NCBI GenBank assembly: GCA_026985775.1
Contig: JALSPV010000010.1
Coordinates: forward strand, 1-5,324
DNA length: 5,324 bases
Source of the DNA: Candidatus Aenigmatarchaeota archaeon
GTDB taxonomy: Archaea; Aenigmatarchaeota; Aenigmatarchaeia; Aenigmatarchaeales; SZUA-1535
Direction: 5' to 3'
Within the stretch, counting starts at the first letter, position 1. Every line of letters starts with the position of its first letter. A model generated the notes under the pieces. It was not told the DNA's origin, searched no databases, and saw only the letters and a program-made list of their open reading frames with translations. This document shows, one piece after another, positions 4,140-5,324 of the stretch. The translations under genes were made by a program, and so were the position numbers.

Positions 4140-5324
4140 TCACGCACCTTCACAAAATCTTTCTATGAGCTTTTCAATTTTTTCAAAAGCCACTATTTTT
4201 CCAGAGCTCGCGAGGTAAAATGTTGCTTTTCCAGAATTAACAGCAAGTTTCTTTATTCCAAGTTCTTCTATCGGCATAACAACAGGGCAGGTATCTGTAA
4301 GTATTTTTGCATTTGCTTTTTCAAGCTTCTCAACATATCCTGCTCTTTCTGCGACGCTTTTTACAGCTTTGGAAGTGAACACAAAAAGCGGTATTTTTAG
4401 CTTTTTCCCATGAAGTAACAAAACAAGTTTTTTCAATTCATCTATAGAAGCATGCGGACATCCAACGGCAATTGCATCAACTTCTTCGAGTTTTTCGCTC
4501 ATCTCTTCATATGCATTTTTTATATCCTCTTGCGTTATGGAAATTTTTTCTTTAGTGTTTTCACATGCATTTTCTGCTTCTGGTGTTATCTTTTCGATGT
4601 GGAACATCGCCATAGCACCGTATGCTGCAAGACTTGCACCGAGTGCTTTTAGCTCATCTACATTAGCGCTTTCAATTCCTTTGAAATAGGGGATACCCTT
4701 TTTCACGTGCTTGCAAACCGCATAAGCGAGCGCAGAGAAATCGGTTATATCTTCTAATGAGGTTTCTACTTCAACTATAAAATTGGCTTTTCTGTTTTCA
4801 TCGAGGTGCATGCCGTAATATGGTGTTCTTCCCGTTATTGCTGCTGCAAGTGCAGAAGGCCCGCCTTCTCTGTTTGTCCTTGCACCTATTACAGAGTTAG
4901 CAAATATAACTGCTGAACTCTCGCTCCATGCTATGTGTTCGCGAAATCTGGGAAGCAATCCAGCAAGATAAGGCGTGCAGGTAGCACTTGCTACGACACC
5001 CATTTTTTTAAGCGCATTTATTATTCGCATTTGATTCTTTGCGAATTCCTCGTTAATACCAAGATCTTTCCATTTTTCAAGATCCATTCCAGCAGGGTTC
5101 ATGAACGCTGTAACTCTTACTTTAGCACCTTCTTTTGCGAACTCTTCAAGAAATTCAACTCCCGCATCACCTATGTTTTTATAAGAAATTCCGGCTATTT
5201 GAGCAGAGAAGATGGTTATCATTTTTTCTGCTCCGAACTTTTCGCCAAGCTTGACCAAAAGCTTCATGCACCTTGCTACAGCACTTCCGTATTCGCCATT
5301 TAACATTTTCTCTTCTTCTTTAGT
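4140..5324 (-). CDS. Phosphomevalonate dehydratase large subunit (AcnX catalytic, DUF521), 5'-partial
   Basis: Catalytic Fe-S subunit of the mevalonate 5-phosphate dehydratase. Numbered from the ATG at 5306, it shows the family's SAQIAGISYKNIGDAG (34-49), TAFMNPAGMD (66-75) and WSESSAVIFANSVIGARTNREGGP (127-150). Three conserved cysteines are Cys110 (TCTPY), Cys283 (GCPH) and Cys340 (DTCPV), the expected Fe-S ligands of aconitase-X proteins. The reading frame stays open past ATG 5306 to the window edge, and the codons there (TKEEEK, 5324-5307) match the usual DUF521 beginning M-x-L-T-x-E-E-E-x-M-L-N-G. The true start is therefore probably only a few codons outside the window and ATG 5306 is internal. 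The stop TGA (4142-4140) ends two bases before the small-subunit ATG, so the two subunits are translated in step. The operon promoter is not visible. Confidence 0.94.
   Translation of the reverse strand, partial: TKEEEKMLNGEYGSAVARCMKLLVKLGEKFGAEKMITIFSAQIAGISYKNIGDAGVEFLEEFAKEGAKVRVTAFMNPAGMDLEKWKDLGINEEFAKNQMRIINALKKMGVVASATCTPYLAGLLPRFREHIAWSESSAVIFANSVIGARTNREGGPSALAAAITGRTPYYGMHLDENRKANFIVEVETSLEDITDFSALAYAVCKHVKKGIPYFKGIESANVDELKALGASLAAYGAMAMFHIEKITPEAENACENTKEKISITQEDIKNAYEEMSEKLEEVDAIAVGCPHASIDELKKLVLLLHGKKLKIPLFVFTSKAVKSVAERAGYVEKLEKANAKILTDTCPVVMPIEELGIKKLAVNSGKATFYLASSGKIVAFEKIEKLIERFCEGA
4145..4148 (-). promoter_or_regulatory. Ribosome-binding site deciding the small-subunit start
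   Basis: GGTG lies in the penultimate codons of the large subunit, seven bases before ATG 4137 and one base before GTG 4143. The spacing favours the ATG. Confidence 0.6.

Noticed and set aside
4035..4400. Plus-strand open frame of 121 codons opposite the dehydratase genes
   Set aside because: It lies antisense to two well-supported genes, and its translation is rich in Cys, Phe and Ser as expected of a reverse-strand shadow.
4935..5303. Plus-strand open frame of 122 codons opposite the large subunit
   Set aside because: It is antisense to conserved DUF521 coding sequence, with shadow-like composition and no recognisable domain.
1..5324. CRISPR arrays, insertion sequences or rRNA
   Set aside because: No direct repeats with regular spacing, no transposase-like frame and no rRNA-like sequence were seen on either strand.

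Overview
The window looks like part of an AT-rich archaeal chromosome. Three independent signs point to Archaea: the minus-strand genes are those of the archaeal (modified) mevalonate pathway; ribosome-binding sites are of the GGTG/AGGTG kind expected for an archaeal 16S 3' end; and a tRNA-Thr gene carries a bulge-helix-bulge intron in its T-loop. I cannot name the phylum. T-loop introns are best known from Thermoproteales and from some other TACK and DPANN lineages, so those are favoured over ordinary Euryarchaeota, but this is inference.

Layout. Plus strand, 1-1951: the C-terminal nine-tenths or so of serine hydroxymethyltransferase (its 5' end lies outside the window), then at once a membrane-anchored or secreted, cysteine-rich thermonuclease fused to a lamin-tail domain. 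Minus strand, 1974-2088: an intron-containing tRNA-Thr(CGU), convergent with the nuclease gene and with a candidate TATA box upstream. At 2143-2292 on the minus strand there is a probable small unknown gene of 49 codons (57 with the first ATG), whose start region holds an inverted repeat. Minus strand, 2346-5324 (transcribed right to left): a tight four-gene operon of phosphomevalonate dehydratase large subunit (5' end cut by the window edge), small subunit, UbiX-type flavin prenyltransferase and isopentenyl phosphate kinase. The genes overlap or are separated by only a few bases.

How the operon works. In the archaeal mevalonate pathway, mevalonate 5-phosphate is dehydrated by the two-subunit Fe-S dehydratase to trans-anhydromevalonate 5-phosphate. 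A UbiD-family decarboxylase that needs prenylated FMN converts this to isopentenyl phosphate, and isopentenyl phosphate kinase makes isopentenyl diphosphate for membrane lipids. UbiX makes prenylated FMN. The cluster therefore holds the first and last steps and the cofactor supplier of the middle step; only the UbiD-type decarboxylase is absent from the window. I see no mobile elements, CRISPR arrays or rRNA.
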